Assembly (NCBI GenBank): GCA_945904015.1
Contig: CAMDPK010000055.1
Coordinates: 1-40,900, forward strand
Direction: 5' to 3'
From: Candidatus Kuenenia stuttgartensis
Lineage (GTDB): Bacteria > Planctomycetota > Planctomycetia > Planctomycetales > Planctomycetaceae
Length of the DNA stretch: 40,900 bases
This document shows positions 16,389 to 26,251 of this stretch, piece after piece (the stretch's first letter is position 1; each line of letters starts with the position of its first letter). The notes under the pieces are model-generated. The model was not told where the DNA came from and did no database searches. It saw nothing but the letters and a program-made list of their open reading frames with translations. A program made the translations under genes and the position numbers.

Positions 16389-17762
16389 ATGCTCACAGGG
16401 CAATTACGATTCGTAGTGCTGGGATTGTTCGTGCTGTGTTCCTCGCTGAGTCACGGCAGCAGATGTGCAACGGCGGATGACCAAACTCCCTCGCGAGAGC
16501 TGCATGTCGTCTGCATCTACGAAGGAAGCACGCGGACGGGAGCGGCGATTCACGGCGAACGGGCAACGGTCTCGGTCGAGCGGCCGGGCAAGTCGGTCGT
16601 GCTGTTTCTGGGAGCGTGCAGCGAACATTCCGTCACCTGGGAAGTGCTTGTCGGCAAAGACACGAAGATCGAATCCATAATTCTCGGCGGGCAGAAGAAA
16701 CAAGCCGTCAAGGAACTGCCGGACGGAGCAAAACTGGTCGAGGCATTCGGACGCGATCAGAACGCGCTGATGGGCGACTACAAGCTGACCGCCTTGCAGA
16801 CGCGCCGGTTGATCCGGCAATTGGTCGATCGCATGGAACTGCCGGTGTCGAGCTACTTCGGCGTCTACCAGCCCAAGGGGACGATTCATATCACGGACGT
16901 GCGGAATGATCCGAAGCTCGATCCGGATTTCCCACAGGTGGACCTCAAAGAGAAGTTTCCGGAAACGAGTTTCCGTGCCGTGCATTTCGTCCCCGGACGA
17001 CATCCACATGAGATGGCTGCAGCCGTGGGCGAATACACGTTGCAGGGGCCACAGCTCGACACGCTCAAGACGGTCAAGGGGCGGTACGCGCATTTCGCCT
17101 TCGATCCCGACGCGAGACAGTGGTACGGCATGAATCGCAGTGTCTTCGCCTTGGATCTCAAACAGCAAACTGCGACCGAGTTGCCGCTGGATATGGACGT
17201 TCCGGAATTCAGTCATCCGTGCGGCTTGGCGTTCGACTCGAAGCGCAAGCGAGTGGTTGTGGCCACGCACGGGGGTGAAGGTTTTTTGTATGCGTACTCG
17301 GTCGGGGATCAGAAGTGGTCGGTCCTCGCCAGCCTCGACAGTCTCGACTTGAACAACCTCTGCTACTCGACGCACCACGATGCGTACTTCAGCATGATGC
17401 TGGATTACGACGGCAACGCGCACACGATTCCGACGCTGATTCGTTTAGACACGACGGGAGCAGTCACGTCGCGTCAACGTCTGATCGGTCCATTCGTCGA
17501 GGGGATGTTCGGTGGCCGGCATCAAGGCGGCGGAGTGCAACTGCTGCCGCTCGACGAGCAACTGGTACTGATCAGCAGCACGAGCGGCTATGACCCCAAC
17601 GACGGCTCGCGATCCGATCCGGCCACATTCATTTTTCATGTTGATCCCAAGCTGGGGTTCGCTCGACTGTCCTGGAAGTCCGCTCGCACGCAGAGCAAAC
17701 CGAAAGCAACGTCGTTGAAAGAAACGAACACGTCGCGCATCGAGCCGTCCCAAGAAAAATAG
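16389..17762 (+). CDS. Secreted protein of unknown function, beta-rich
   Basis: 457 residues. The signal peptide (RFVVLGLFVLCSSLSHGS) ends near CATADD. The first ~150 residues (VSVERPGKSVVLFLGACSEH; DALLMGDY-like region) are unrecognised. The second half looks like a beta-propeller (FAFDPDARQWYGMN, VFALDLKQQT, CGLAFDSKRKRVVVATHGG, LIRLDTTGAV, FHVDPKLGF), with repeating strand-turn-strand blocks. The start ATG 16389 has GGGAGG at 16378-16383, better than the upstream in-frame codon at 16317. The CehA-like gene follows 8 bp after the stop, so the two are probably cotranscribed. The name of the family is not known to me. Confidence 0.78.
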   Translation: MLTGQLRFVVLGLFVLCSSLSHGSRCATADDQTPSRELHVVCIYEGSTRTGAAIHGERATVSVERPGKSVVLFLGACSEHSVTWEVLVGKDTKIESIILGGQKKQAVKELPDGAKLVEAFGRDQNALMGDYKLTALQTRRLIRQLVDRMELPVSSYFGVYQPKGTIHITDVRNDPKLDPDFPQVDLKEKFPETSFRAVHFVPGRHPHEMAAAVGEYTLQGPQLDTLKTVKGRYAHFAFDPDARQWYGMNRSVFALDLKQQTATELPLDMDVPEFSHPCGLAFDSKRKRVVVATHGGEGFLYAYSVGDQKWSVLASLDSLDLNNLCYSTHHDAYFSMMLDYDGNAHTIPTLIRLDTTGAVTSRQRLIGPFVEGMFGGRHQGGGVQLLPLDEQLVLISSTSGYDPNDGSRSDPATFIFHVDPKLGFARLSWKSARTQSKPKATSLKETNTSRIEPSQEK

Positions 17763-17770
17763 GCGAGTCG

Positions 17771-19258
17771 ATGATGAGTCATCTCCAATGGATAGGTTTG
17801 ATCGTGCTGCCGTTGCTGTTGGGAGCGGACTCGCCGGGGACGATTGAGTTCGCGGTGAAGGATGCGGTGATGAAGGAGGCGGTGCCGTGTCGGATTCATT
17901 TGATCGACTCGGCGGGTAAGCCGGTGAAGCCGGAAGGGATCACGCTGCCGTTTTGGAGAGATCATTTCGTGTGCGACGGTGCGGCTAAGGTCCAAGTGCC
18001 GGCGGGGGAGTATCGGTACGAGATTGAACGCGGGCCGGAGTACGCGGCGGCTCGGCAACAGATCGTCGTCAAGGTGGGCGAGACGGTGACGGTCGCGGAG
18101 TCGCTCAAACGGATTGCGGACTTGGCTCGCGAAGGTTGGTGGTCGGGCGAGACTCATGTGCATCGGCCGTTGAGCGATGTCGAGTTGCTGATGCGGGCGG
18201 AGGATTTGCATGTCGCGGTCGTCGAGACGTGGTGGAACGATCGCAATCTGTGGACCGACCGTGCTCTGCCGGAACGAGCGGTGACGGTGTTCGACAAGAC
18301 GCGGATGTACGACGTGCTCGGCGGCGAGGACGAACGGGGCGGCGGAGCGTTGTTGTTTTCGGGGCTGAAGGCACCGCTACCGATTGCAGGATCGAAGCGC
18401 GAATCGCCGCCGTCGAGCAAATGGCTGGCCGAAGCCAAAATGGCCGGCGCGTGGGTCGATGCGGAGAAACCGTTCTGGTGGGATTTCGCGTTGTGGCTGA
18501 GCACCGGGAAGCTCGATTCCGTCGGCATGGCGAACAACCACATGCACCGCGGCGGCGTTTATCCGAACGGTGAAGCCTGGGGCCGGCCGCGTGATCGCGA
18601 ACGGTTTCCCGAACCGCACGGCAACGGATTGTGGACGCAGACGATTTATTACCACGCGCTCAATGCCGGATTCCGGTTGCCTCCGTCGGCGGGCAGCGCG
18701 TCGGGCGTGCTGCCGAATCCGGTCGGCTACAACCGCATGTACGCGCACGTTGAAGGAGAGTTGTCGTGGGACAAGTGGTGGTCGGCAGTCCGCGCGGGCC
18801 GCGTGTTGATCACGAATGGCCCGCTGCTGCGGCTGAAGGCTGATGGTCAGCTTTCCGGTCACGTCTTCAAGTTCGACGGCGCGACGGTGCTGACGATCGA
18901 CGGCCTACTCGATTCGCGCGATCCGATTGCCGCCATCGAACTCGTCCAGGACGGTCGCGTGCAGCGGATCGAGAAATTCCCGGCGAAGGTCATGCTCAAA
19001 GAGAGCGGTTGGTTTTTGGTGCGAGCGTTTGCCGACGTGCCGCAGACGTTTCGCTTCGCCTCGACCGCTCCGTGGTACGTCGAGATCGGCGGTCAAAAGC
19101 AAAAGCCCAACCGCGAGTCGTGCGAGTTCTTCCGGCAATGGACCGAAGAACGGATCGACTTCCTGCGCACGAAACTGACGACTGACGAGGAACGCCGCGA
19201 AGTCTTGCCGGCTCACGAAGCCGCACGGCGCTTTTGGACCGACCGCGCGTTGCCGTGA
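17771..19258 (+). CDS. CehA/McbA-type PHP-like metallohydrolase, secreted
   Basis: 495 residues with a short signal peptide (LIVLPLLLGADS). An N-terminal beta-sandwich (~20-115) is followed by a PHP-type domain starting GWWSGETHVHRP (around 121-132). Later NNHMHRGG and GNGLWTQTIYYHAL provide His/Asn metal ligands, and RVLITNGPLLRL is the usual strand near the end of the hydrolase domain. Family members are Zn- or Fe-dependent phosphoesterases/esterases such as the carbaryl hydrolase CehA; substrates of the planctomycete members are unknown. ATG 17774 is an equal alternative start. It lies 8 bp after the upstream gene. An inverted repeat pair sits right after the stop, at the convergent junction with the next gene. 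Confidence 0.85.
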   Translation: MMSHLQWIGLIVLPLLLGADSPGTIEFAVKDAVMKEAVPCRIHLIDSAGKPVKPEGITLPFWRDHFVCDGAAKVQVPAGEYRYEIERGPEYAAARQQIVVKVGETVTVAESLKRIADLAREGWWSGETHVHRPLSDVELLMRAEDLHVAVVETWWNDRNLWTDRALPERAVTVFDKTRMYDVLGGEDERGGGALLFSGLKAPLPIAGSKRESPPSSKWLAEAKMAGAWVDAEKPFWWDFALWLSTGKLDSVGMANNHMHRGGVYPNGEAWGRPRDRERFPEPHGNGLWTQTIYYHALNAGFRLPPSAGSASGVLPNPVGYNRMYAHVEGELSWDKWWSAVRAGRVLITNGPLLRLKADGQLSGHVFKFDGATVLTIDGLLDSRDPIAAIELVQDGRVQRIEKFPAKVMLKESGWFLVRAFADVPQTFRFASTAPWYVEIGGQKQKPNRESCEFFRQWTEERIDFLRTKLTTDEERREVLPAHEAARRFWTDRALP

Positions 19259-19263
19259 AAGAT

Positions 19264-19338
19264 GTTTAACCCCAACGCCATCGGCGTGGGAGAGATGGTC
19301 AGACGACCCCGCGCACGCCGATGGCGTTGCGGTTAAAC
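19264..19338. repeat. Inverted pair of repeat words, family F, at convergent gene ends
   Basis: Arms at 19264-19288 (GTTTAACCCCAACGCCATCG then GCGTG) and 19314-19338 match in 24 of 25 positions when inverted. Each arm contains ACGCC-ATC-GGCGT. It fills the gap between two converging genes, so it could end transcription from both sides. Confidence 0.88.
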
Positions 19339-19362
19339 GTCTCACTCATCGCCGCGTAACGA

Positions 19363-20940
19363 TCAAGCCGACTCGTCGCTGATGACGTCGCTGTTGAAAC
19401 GGACCTCGAAGAGCGTTGTCACGCCGTTGCCTCGCGAGCTGTAGCCTTTGCGGATGTGGACGCGCCACACGAGTTCGCCGGTGAGGATGTCGAGATCGTT
19501 TTCGCAAGTGGGGACGTAGTAGTCGTGCGATTCGCCGGGCTGCAGCGGTTTGTCGAGCGGCAAGTTGGCTAAATCCCAACCGCTGCCGATGATGTGGTCA
19601 AAGGCGATGATCCGCTTCGCGTCTCGATTGGTCTTTTGCTCGGCACGCACGACGAATTGATTGCTGCGGTAGGTGAAACGGTCCTTGCCGGCGCGCGTGA
19701 ACAGCAATTGATCGTCGAGCGGTGCGATCTCCTGGTCTTGGGAGACATTTTTGAATCGCAACCAAAGTTTCAGCACGGGTGCCGATGGCAAACGCGATTT
19801 TTTTGCATCGGAGAAATGTCGAAACTGGATTGGCCCGCGAGTCACCTTTAAGACGGTGACTTCGATGTTTCCAAACCGCTGACTGTCGCCAACCTGCAAG
19901 TCGTGTCCGGTAGGCATCTCGGCAGTTTCTTTGTAGACCGAGATGCTGGCGGTTTTCTTCTTCAACGGCACCACGTCTGGCAGGCTTTCCAAGCCGTAAT
20001 CCGCCTTGTTCGCCGAGCCGTAGTACAACAGGTACACGAACCCCAGCGTGATCGCGCTGCTGTAGCTGAGCAGCAGTAGAAACGCTGATTTCGAGACCGT
20101 GACGTGATCCTTGTCGGCCGGCTGGGTGACGGTCGGCGATGAAAGCACCGCGCTGTCGGATGCGAGCGCCGACAAGTGCTCCTCGTGCGGCGACGATTCC
20201 ATTTCGAGTGGTGTCTCGGCTGACGCGATAGCGGAAGTTTCTGCAACCGCGACAGGAGGTTCTTCAGAGATGGCCGTCTCTTCTGGTGGAGGCGAGGACG
20301 TCTCGGAACCGAACAAGCCAGACAAGCCGGTTGGAGCCATTTCGGTTGGCGTCACCGTATCGACAACCGGTTCATGTGTTGGTTCGGCTGCGACCAGCGG
20401 TGCGGGGATCTCCGAAGTTGGCACGGCCGACTCGGTTGACAAGACGGTTGGTTCAACGGTCTCTGGTTGTGGCTCAGGCGCAGCGGTCTCGGAAGCAGAC
20501 ATCAACGCTGAGAGCGAGAACGCACCGTCGCTTGTGGTGGGGACAGGAGTTTCTTCGGAGACATTCTCGGTCGCCGACTCGCTGATGGCGACGGGCGACA
20601 TCACGGAGATTTCGACCGACGGTGGAGGTTCAGACTCGTCACCGGTGAACGCGATCATCTCTTCGGTAGGTGGTGCCGGTTCGAAAACGCGGTCGTCATT
20701 CATCGAGAACGGGGAGGGAGGCTCGACGACGGCCACAGGCTCAGGTTCTGACGGTGTCACCGGCTCTGGTGTTGGCTGGATTTCTTGCGGGGGCGCGGGC
20801 GTTGGCGCGGTCGGCGTCGAATCGGCCGGGGCCGCTGGAATGTGCAGATGTGCTCCGCAATGCGGACACGCGACCACGACACCGAAGTGCTCGACCAGCA
20901 AATTGCCGCGGCATTGGCCGCAGATCATCTCGAAAGCCAT
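19363..20940 (-). CDS. Zinc-ribbon membrane protein with long disordered Thr/Glu/Pro region
   Basis: 525 residues. Residues 5-33 hold two CxxC knuckles (CGQC and CPHC) of a zinc ribbon. Residues ~40-300 are low-complexity, rich in Pro, Glu, Thr, Ser and Ala, so disordered. A single membrane helix follows (FLLLLSYSSAITLGFVYLLYY). The C-terminal ~190 residues are a beta-rich, probably extracytoplasmic domain (RFGNIEVTVLKVTRG; LKLWLRFKNVS; GESHDYYVPTCENDL), resembling DUF4352-like beta-sandwiches. The start at 20940 is chosen because the zinc ribbon begins directly after it and GAGG lies upstream. Function is unknown; the layout of cytoplasmic zinc ribbon, spacer and outside domain suggests a scaffold or sensor. 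Confidence 0.82.
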   Translation of the reverse strand: MAFEMICGQCRGNLLVEHFGVVVACPHCGAHLHIPAAPADSTPTAPTPAPPQEIQPTPEPVTPSEPEPVAVVEPPSPFSMNDDRVFEPAPPTEEMIAFTGDESEPPPSVEISVMSPVAISESATENVSEETPVPTTSDGAFSLSALMSASETAAPEPQPETVEPTVLSTESAVPTSEIPAPLVAAEPTHEPVVDTVTPTEMAPTGLSGLFGSETSSPPPEETAISEEPPVAVAETSAIASAETPLEMESSPHEEHLSALASDSAVLSSPTVTQPADKDHVTVSKSAFLLLLSYSSAITLGFVYLLYYGSANKADYGLESLPDVVPLKKKTASISVYKETAEMPTGHDLQVGDSQRFGNIEVTVLKVTRGPIQFRHFSDAKKSRLPSAPVLKLWLRFKNVSQDQEIAPLDDQLLFTRAGKDRFTYRSNQFVVRAEQKTNRDAKRIIAFDHIIGSGWDLANLPLDKPLQPGESHDYYVPTCENDLDILTGELVWRVHIRKGYSSRGNGVTTLFEVRFNSDVISDESA

Positions 20941-20996
20941 AAGAACCTCAGCCACGAAACCGTGAGCCGGCCGCTTCAACCGGCCAAGAAAAGCAA

Positions 20997-21020
20997 GGAC
21001 GGTTTGGAAAACCGTCCTAC
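20997..21020. repeat. Single repeat word, family G (GTAG + hairpin), minus orientation
   Basis: On the minus strand GTAG (21020 to 21017) leads into GGACGGTTT, loop TCC, AAACCGTCC, a perfect 9-bp stem that shares the last G of GTAG. The TAG is the stop codon of bioD. A second looser stem (GCCGG...CCGGC, 20966-20984) follows before the next gene. Confidence 0.88.
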
Positions 21021-21715
21021 GGAACCCCCGCGAGGGTCCACCAATCTAGCTGGGTCGCTTGGCCGAAGCGACTCAGCCAGCCAGTGGAGTCGTGCGGGCG
21101 AATCGCCACGACGGGCACATCACAGCGAGCGGCGACTTCAGCCGCGTTCGTCGCGGACGAAACGTCAGTCATCGTCGGCAGCGGTTCATTGAAGATAATT
21201 CCCGCCAACGGCAAGCCTCGCTGCCGAGCGACTTCGACAGTCAGCAACGTGTGGTTAATCGTGCCGAGTCCCAGCCGCGCTACAATCAACAGCGGAAACT
21301 CGAATTGAGCGGCTAAGTCGGCCATCGTCCATTCGTCGGTCAACGGACACAGCAGTCCGCCGGCTCCTTCGACAATGACGATGTCGCACTCGGATCGACA
21401 AGCGTCGAGTCCGCGCTGAATCGCATCGAGATCGACCGTCCGCCCCGCTTGTCGAGCCGCGACCGGCGGAGCCAGCGGCGCGAGAAACCGCTGCGGACAA
21501 AGCTGATCGTCGGAGACGTCTCGGCAGAGAGCGTTGCGCAGCCGTTCGACATCGTCCCAGTGTGGGCGACCGTCTGCCTTGATCGAAGCTCCGCTGCACG
21601 CGGGCTTGAAGGCACCGACTCGATGCCCGGCCGCTCGGAGGTCACGCACGATCTCGCAGGCGATGTGCGTCTTGCCGACGCCGGTGTCAGTTCCCGTGAT
21701 GAACAGCCCGCGCAT
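21017..21715 (-). CDS. bioD: Dethiobiotin synthetase
   Basis: 232 residues. The enzyme closes the ureido ring of dethiobiotin from 7,8-diaminopelargonate, CO2 and ATP in biotin synthesis, in the cytoplasm. The P-loop GTDTGVGKT is at residues 8-16. FKPACSG (substrate lysine region) and VEGAGGLLCPL (the conserved EGAGG) are present, and the C-terminal GIIFNEP strand is typical. Length is normal. The start codon lies just past the stop of the upstream prenyltransferase-fold gene, so the two are probably cotranscribed. No other bio genes are in the window. The stop codon is supplied by a GTAG hairpin word. Confidence 0.95.
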   Translation of the reverse strand: MRGLFITGTDTGVGKTHIACEIVRDLRAAGHRVGAFKPACSGASIKADGRPHWDDVERLRNALCRDVSDDQLCPQRFLAPLAPPVAARQAGRTVDLDAIQRGLDACRSECDIVIVEGAGGLLCPLTDEWTMADLAAQFEFPLLIVARLGLGTINHTLLTVEVARQRGLPLAGIIFNEPLPTMTDVSSATNAAEVAARCDVPVVAIRPHDSTGWLSRFGQATQLDWWTLAGVP

Positions 21716-21721
21716 GGTCGC

Positions 21722-24094
21722 TTACTTCTCGTCGTCGTACTGGCCGCCCATTTGGTACAGCGGCAGGAAGCGATAATAAACTTCCAGGCAGAGCGTGCTG
21801 ACGGCGGTCGAGAAAATGCGGCCTCCGTATTCGCCCCACGGAGCTTTCGGATCCCAGCTTCCGGCCATGTGGCCGCGAGTCCGTTGCTCGGCGATCAGCG
21901 TTTCGCGCAAAGCCTCATTCCACTGCCGCCACGGAGCACCGCCATACTGATACATCGCCAGCGTGCCGTAGTACCAGAAATAAAGGTTGTGCGTCGAACC
22001 GCGCGGCAACCGCTGCATGATGAAGTTGACCCCTTCCGTACTTGTCGGGTTGGTGCGCGAGATGCCGAGCATCTGTTTGCAGAACAGCGCCTCGGCGGTC
22101 ATCGAGTCAGTCGGTGGCGTCGGCTGGCCACCGATCAAGCGATAACCGGCCAAGCCTTTGTTCGGACCTTGGCTGCGTTCCTTCAGAAACTGCACCATCT
22201 TGGCTTTCGTACTGTCGGGGATCGTGAGGCCGGCGATCTCGGCGCTTTTCAGAGCCATCAGTTGCCAGCCGAAGATGCTCATGTCGCTGGACTGGCCTTT
22301 GACGTACCGCCAGCCGCCGTCGGGATTCTGATTCTCGACGATGTAGTTGACCGCGCGCATCAGCGGCTCGCGCAGGCGTCGATCGGACGAGAGGTCGCTC
22401 TGCATGCCATAAGCCTCGGCGAGGGCATACGTCGTCATCGCGTGGCAATACATCTGCTCGAAGTGCGTCGCTTTGCCGCCGAGGTATCCATCGGCTCGTT
22501 GCTGGCGAATCAGCCAACTGAGCGTCCGGTCGATTTGATCGGCGTATTGACCTTCTTCGTGCGTGTAACCGGCTCCGAGAAACGCCAGCAGTGAAAGAGC
22601 CGTCACACCCGCGTCGGCTTGCTTGCCGGCGTTGAGTCGATCGACTCCTTCTTCGTCGATTTTCACGAGGCCGGCGTGGCCGGTGCATTTTTCTCCGTCG
22701 GGGCAGTTCGCGTCGAAACCGTCGGCATCCCAAAAACCTTCAGGGTCTTGATGCGCGGCGAGCCATCGCAGGCTCATCTCGACCGCCTTCTCGGAGGCAT
22801 CGGTGCCGCCGTAACGGCGAGCCGTCTCGCGACGCTTGCCGAGATTGCGGCCCTCGTAGATCGGTGGAACAGTCGTCCGCTTGCCGATCTTCGATGCCTC
22901 GAAGTTCGGTTGCACGAGTCGAGGCACGAGACCTTCATTCGGCAACTCGGTGCGGACTCCATCGCGCACCGCGACAGAATCACCCGGCACGGCATTCGGG
23001 TCTTGCGCTTTGCGTTCGGGATGGAACGACTCCGCGCCGCCATTGGCTTGGCCTCGGACGTTGCGAGTCTTCGTGCGCGAGAAGGGCGAGAAGCCAGGCG
23101 AGCCGCTGCCGGTTCCCGATCCTCCTGTCCCGGAGCCGCCCGTGGACTTGCCTGCCACTGAGCCGCCGTCGTCCGACGGACCCACCGACGGGGCGGGGCC
23201 AGTGCGTCGCGTGCCGGTGCCAGCCGTCGATGTGCCGCCCAGTGACGGGGACACATTTGTGATCGGGCCGGGAGGCGTTGTGTCGGGCAGACTCAACGGC
23301 CCAACAGAATCGAAGGACTGCGCGGCACGCTCCGAACCACCCACCGTCGGTTGCCGAGCGACCGTTGTGCTCTGTGGTCCTGCGCCGCTCGCTCCGCCGC
23401 GCTTCGTCGGCGCAAACGACGGCAAGCGGCTGTCTGGCCGAGCTTCGGCCGTCGGATCATCGATTCGCAACGGAGCCGCCGCTTCGACGCGCGTCGGACC
23501 TTTCTCGCCGGAGAGTTTCAGTTCCGGTTTCACCTCCTGCTGATCGGGCAGCGCCGAGCGATCCGCGACGTCGTTCGGAATATCGGGAGCAGTCAGTGGC
23601 CCTGGCCGGCGCTCCGGTCCCTCGGACGGTTTCAATTCTGTGGGTGAGCGCGTTGTGCGCACCAATTCTTGTCCGGGAGCGTCCGGCAGCTTTTCCCAAA
23701 CTCGCGTGTTGCCTTTCGCGGTTGTTGGCAGATTGACAGGCTCGTCCGCGCCGGAGGGATCGAACTGCGGCTGGATTTGAATGACTCGCTCTCGCGGCAG
23801 TGGCACCGAGTCGTCGGCCTTAGCGGTCGTGAGGGACTCCGGGGGATTCACGGCCACCAGGCCGAACATGCACGACAGGTGGATCAGTAACGAGAACACC
23901 AGCGACTTCCAGCCGAGCGACTTGTCGCCCCACTTCGTCACCAGCATCGTGATCAGGTGCAGCATCGCCAGCGCCAACGCCGTGGCGAGTGCGCTCCACA
24001 ACACGGTCTCAACGATCTCGACCGGCTGGCCGAGTATCGACGCCAACCGTTCGACGAATTCCGCCGCAGCCAGTAACGAGATTGAAAAATTCAT
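21722..24094 (-). CDS. Membrane-anchored prenyltransferase/squalene-oxidase-fold protein
   Basis: 790 residues. Two membrane helices are near the N-terminus ([20 protein letters not shown] and [19 protein letters not shown]). A long Pro/Gly/Ser/Thr-rich linker (~90-390, including [17 protein letters not shown]) should be disordered. From ~400 to the end is an alpha/alpha-toroid fold with repeated QxxDGxW-like motifs ([38 protein letters not shown]), as in squalene-hopene cyclases, protein prenyltransferases and alpha-macroglobulin/complement proteins. No DxDD catalytic motif of a cyclase was seen, so a binding role outside the membrane is more likely. Such proteins are common in planctomycetes with unknown function. 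It is upstream of bioD by 6 bp. Confidence 0.85.
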   Translation of the reverse strand: MNFSISLLAAAEFVERLASILGQPVEIVETVLWSALATALALAMLHLITMLVTKWGDKSLGWKSLVFSLLIHLSCMFGLVAVNPPESLTTAKADDSVPLPRERVIQIQPQFDPSGADEPVNLPTTAKGNTRVWEKLPDAPGQELVRTTRSPTELKPSEGPERRPGPLTAPDIPNDVADRSALPDQQEVKPELKLSGEKGPTRVEAAAPLRIDDPTAEARPDSRLPSFAPTKRGGASGAGPQSTTVARQPTVGGSERAAQSFDSVGPLSLPDTTPPGPITNVSPSLGGTSTAGTGTRRTGPAPSVGPSDDGGSVAGKSTGGSGTGGSGTGSGSPGFSPFSRTKTRNVRGQANGGAESFHPERKAQDPNAVPGDSVAVRDGVRTELPNEGLVPRLVQPNFEASKIGKRTTVPPIYEGRNLGKRRETARRYGGTDASEKAVEMSLRWLAAHQDPEGFWDADGFDANCPDGEKCTGHAGLVKIDEEGVDRLNAGKQADAGVTALSLLAFLGAGYTHEEGQYADQIDRTLSWLIRQQRADGYLGGKATHFEQMYCHAMTTYALAEAYGMQSDLSSDRRLREPLMRAVNYIVENQNPDGGWRYVKGQSSDMSIFGWQLMALKSAEIAGLTIPDSTKAKMVQFLKERSQGPNKGLAGYRLIGGQPTPPTDSMTAEALFCKQMLGISRTNPTSTEGVNFIMQRLPRGSTHNLYFWYYGTLAMYQYGGAPWRQWNEALRETLIAEQRTRGHMAGSWDPKAPWGEYGGRIFSTAVSTLCLEVYYRFLPLYQMGGQYDDEK

Positions 24095-24220
24095 GGCATC
24101 ACCTCGTGGGGCGGATCGAATACCGCCCCGCTTCTCCGAGCCGATCGGCTTGGCGGCGAATGGTCACTTCTGCCGGGCGGCGAGTCAATCCGCGTCTGAC
24201 ACGGCGTTGCAGTCCAAAGT

Positions 24221-24308
24221 AACCCGAAGCGTCAGCGAGGGCGAACGCTCAAGTTCACTCCGAATCCGCAGTCACTTGGAACGTTCGCCCTCGCTGACGC
24301 TTCGGGTT
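24221..24308. repeat. Inverted pair of repeat words, family H
   Basis: Perfect 27-bp arms at 24221-24247 (starting AACCCGAAGCGTCAGCGAGG) and 24282-24308, with partial further pairing (CAAGT...ACTTG) inside. It lies between two divergent genes, so it cannot be a simple terminator of either; it would be transcribed in the rph leader. Confidence 0.92.
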
Positions 24309-24368
24309 GGTGGAGTCGCCCACTACTCTTTGTCGGCAACCCAGCCTTTCAATCTTGTGGAGCCTTCC

Positions 24369-25103
24369 ATGCGGCATGACGGACGACAGCACGACGATCT
24401 GCGACCCATCACGATTCAGCGACATTTCACGGGAGCAGTCCCCGGCAGTGTGCTCATCAAGGCTGGCCGCACGACGGTCCTCTGCACGGCCAGCATCGAC
24501 AACGACCTGCCGCCGTGGATGAAACGCGAAGCGAATCCGAACGGCTGGGTCACCGCCGAATACAACATGCTCCCGGCCAGCACCGCGCCGCGCAAGCAAC
24601 GCGAACGCACGAAAATCGACGGCCGCACGAACGAGATTCAACGCCTCATCGGCCGCAGTCTGCGAGCCGTTGTCGATCTTGCCGCGCTCGGCCCACGCAT
24701 GGTCACGGTCGATTGCGATGTGCTCGAAGCGGACGGCGGCACGCGCACGCTGAGCATCACCGGCGGCTTCATCGCGCTGGTCGATTCGCTCGCCGCGATC
24801 AAATCGCTGCTACCGACCGACCGGCCCGTGCTCAAGAGCAGCATCGCCGCGATCAGCGTCGGCATCGTCGAAGGCCAAGTCGTCGCGGACCTGGACTACG
24901 TCGAAGACAAAGACGCCGAAGTCGACATGAACGTCGTGATGACCGGCCTCGGCGAATTCGTCGAAGTCCAAGGGACCGCAGAAGGGACGCCGTTCAACCG
25001 TCAACTGCTCGACGCTCAACTGGCGCTCGCCGAAAAAAGCATCGCTCGGCTGACGCAACTTCAACGCGAAACACTGGGCGAGACGTGGCCGTTCCGTTCG
25101 TAG
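24369..25103 (+). CDS. rph: Ribonuclease PH
   Basis: 244 residues, the usual length. Phosphorolytic 3' to 5' exoribonuclease that trims tRNA 3' ends; forms a hexameric ring. Family features: [10 protein letters not shown] at the start, [19 protein letters not shown], a basic [20 protein letters not shown] stretch for RNA/phosphate binding, [15 protein letters not shown], and [23 protein letters not shown] 24369 follows GTGGAG at 24357-24362; the frame is open much further upstream but that part reads through the repeat pair and the neighbour's leader. The TAG stop (25101-25103) lies inside a repeat arm, so the last residues FRS may have been set by that insertion. Confidence 0.95.
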   Translation: MRHDGRQHDDLRPITIQRHFTGAVPGSVLIKAGRTTVLCTASIDNDLPPWMKREANPNGWVTAEYNMLPASTAPRKQRERTKIDGRTNEIQRLIGRSLRAVVDLAALGPRMVTVDCDVLEADGGTRTLSITGGFIALVDSLAAIKSLLPTDRPVLKSSIAAISVGIVEGQVVADLDYVEDKDAEVDMNVVMTGLGEFVEVQGTAEGTPFNRQLLDAQLALAEKSIARLTQLQRETLGETWPFRS

Positions 25104-25156
25104 TCCCGCCTTCAGGCGGCATCCTGCTGAGTTCCGCCTGAAGGCGGGACTACGAA
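25097..25156. repeat. Inverted pair of repeat words, family I
   Basis: Perfect 23-bp arms at 25097-25119 and 25134-25156; each contains the stem CCGCC-TTCA-GGCGG (or its inverse). GTAG at 25100-25103 and CTAC at 25150-25153 form the outer ends. The left TAG is the stop codon of rph. Confidence 0.92.
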
Positions 25157-25175
25157 CTTGGTAGCATTCCTGGCC

Positions 25176-26201
25176 ATGAGCCGCGCCAACGCACAAACAC
25201 CGCCAGACGCCGTGCCGGAGTCCGTCGTTGACACCGCCGAACGCCATCGCCGTTGGCTGCGCCGCGTTTGCTGGACCGGTGGCCTCCTCGCTATCGCCTC
25301 GTTTCTCGTGGTGATTGGCCACTCCCTTTATGTGCCTTGGAAGCTTCAGCAAAACGACTGGAAGCTGACCAACGGCTTTTACGTCGTTCCACCAAAGCCA
25401 AACTGGAAGCCTGAATTTGCACACCCTTCTCGGGCGTCCGTCGAGAACGTGAAACGCGTGCAAGGAAATGGACCTGTCACAAAGAGCGACATCGCTTTGA
25501 TGCGACATCTACCGAATTTGAAGCGGTTGTGGATTCAACAGCCTTTTTACCCCATCTCCAACGATGTCCTTGCCGAGATCAGTCGGCTTCATCAGTTCGA
25601 GGAGTTGTTTTTACAGCAAGTTGAACTCGATGGCGGCGCGTTGCGAACTCTTTCAGCTTGCCCCTCGTTGAGGCATCTGAGTCTGACGCATACTTCGTTG
25701 AGTGACGACGAATTAACCCACCTGCCCGATTTTGGTCGTTTGACCGGTTTGAATCTCTTTCAAACGGGCTCGGCAGGCTTGGAGCACGTCGCTCGATGTT
25801 CCGAATTGGAAGGCCTGAACCTTGACCAAGCCCGAATCACGGACGCGGACGTGCCTCTCCTCGCGCGACTGCCGAAACTGCGGATTCTGGGACTCCATCG
25901 AACTGTTCTCACGGATCATGGCGCGAGAACCTTAGTGAACTCATGCCGTGATCTGACGATATTGACTATCAGTGGAAACAATCTCACAGATGCGGTCTTA
26001 CCAGACATCGCTAGCCTCCCGGCATTGCAGAGGCTTGTACTGATGGATCAACCCATTACCGATGACGGACTCCGCGAATTGAAGAAATGCACGACGTTGG
26101 AATTCTTGGCTGTTCAAAACACAAAAGTCACGGCGGCCGGAATCGCTGAGTTGCAACGGTCGAACCCGAAGCTTCGAGAAGTCCAGCATTTTACCCGGTG
26201 A
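25176..26201 (+). CDS. Leucine-rich-repeat membrane protein
   Basis: 341 residues. A basic N-terminal segment (RHRRWLRRVCW) is followed by one membrane helix (GGLLAIASFLVVIGHSLYV, ~35-53). Then come ~8 leucine-rich repeats of the RI/internalin-like type from residue ~115 to the end: LPNLKRLWIQQP, CPSLRHLSLTHTSLSDDEL, FGRLTGLNLFQTG, CSELEGLNLDQARITDADV, LPKLRILGLHRTVLTDHG, LPALQRLVLMDQPITDDGL, CTTLEFLAVQNTKVTAAG. This is a protein-binding scaffold facing outside; the partner is unknown. ATG 25176 is preferred over TTG 25158, which directly abuts the repeat pair. Confidence 0.85.
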   Translation: MSRANAQTPPDAVPESVVDTAERHRRWLRRVCWTGGLLAIASFLVVIGHSLYVPWKLQQNDWKLTNGFYVVPPKPNWKPEFAHPSRASVENVKRVQGNGPVTKSDIALMRHLPNLKRLWIQQPFYPISNDVLAEISRLHQFEELFLQQVELDGGALRTLSACPSLRHLSLTHTSLSDDELTHLPDFGRLTGLNLFQTGSAGLEHVARCSELEGLNLDQARITDADVPLLARLPKLRILGLHRTVLTDHGARTLVNSCRDLTILTISGNNLTDAVLPDIASLPALQRLVLMDQPITDDGLRELKKCTTLEFLAVQNTKVTAAGIAELQRSNPKLREVQHFTR

Positions 26202-26251
26202 GTTCAACGTCGCGCGGCGTTTCATTGCTCACCTGGATTCACGGTACCGCG

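Noticed and set aside
19264..19338. All hairpin words as plain intrinsic terminators
   Set aside because: Some lie between divergent genes (24221-24308), just before start codons, or inside a gene, and none is followed by a clear T-run, so termination alone cannot explain them.
23781..24368. N-terminal extension of rph
   Set aside because: Would translate the neighbour's antisense and the repeat pair (VTRSVSEGE...SLTLRVG type text); RNase PH starts normally at 24369.
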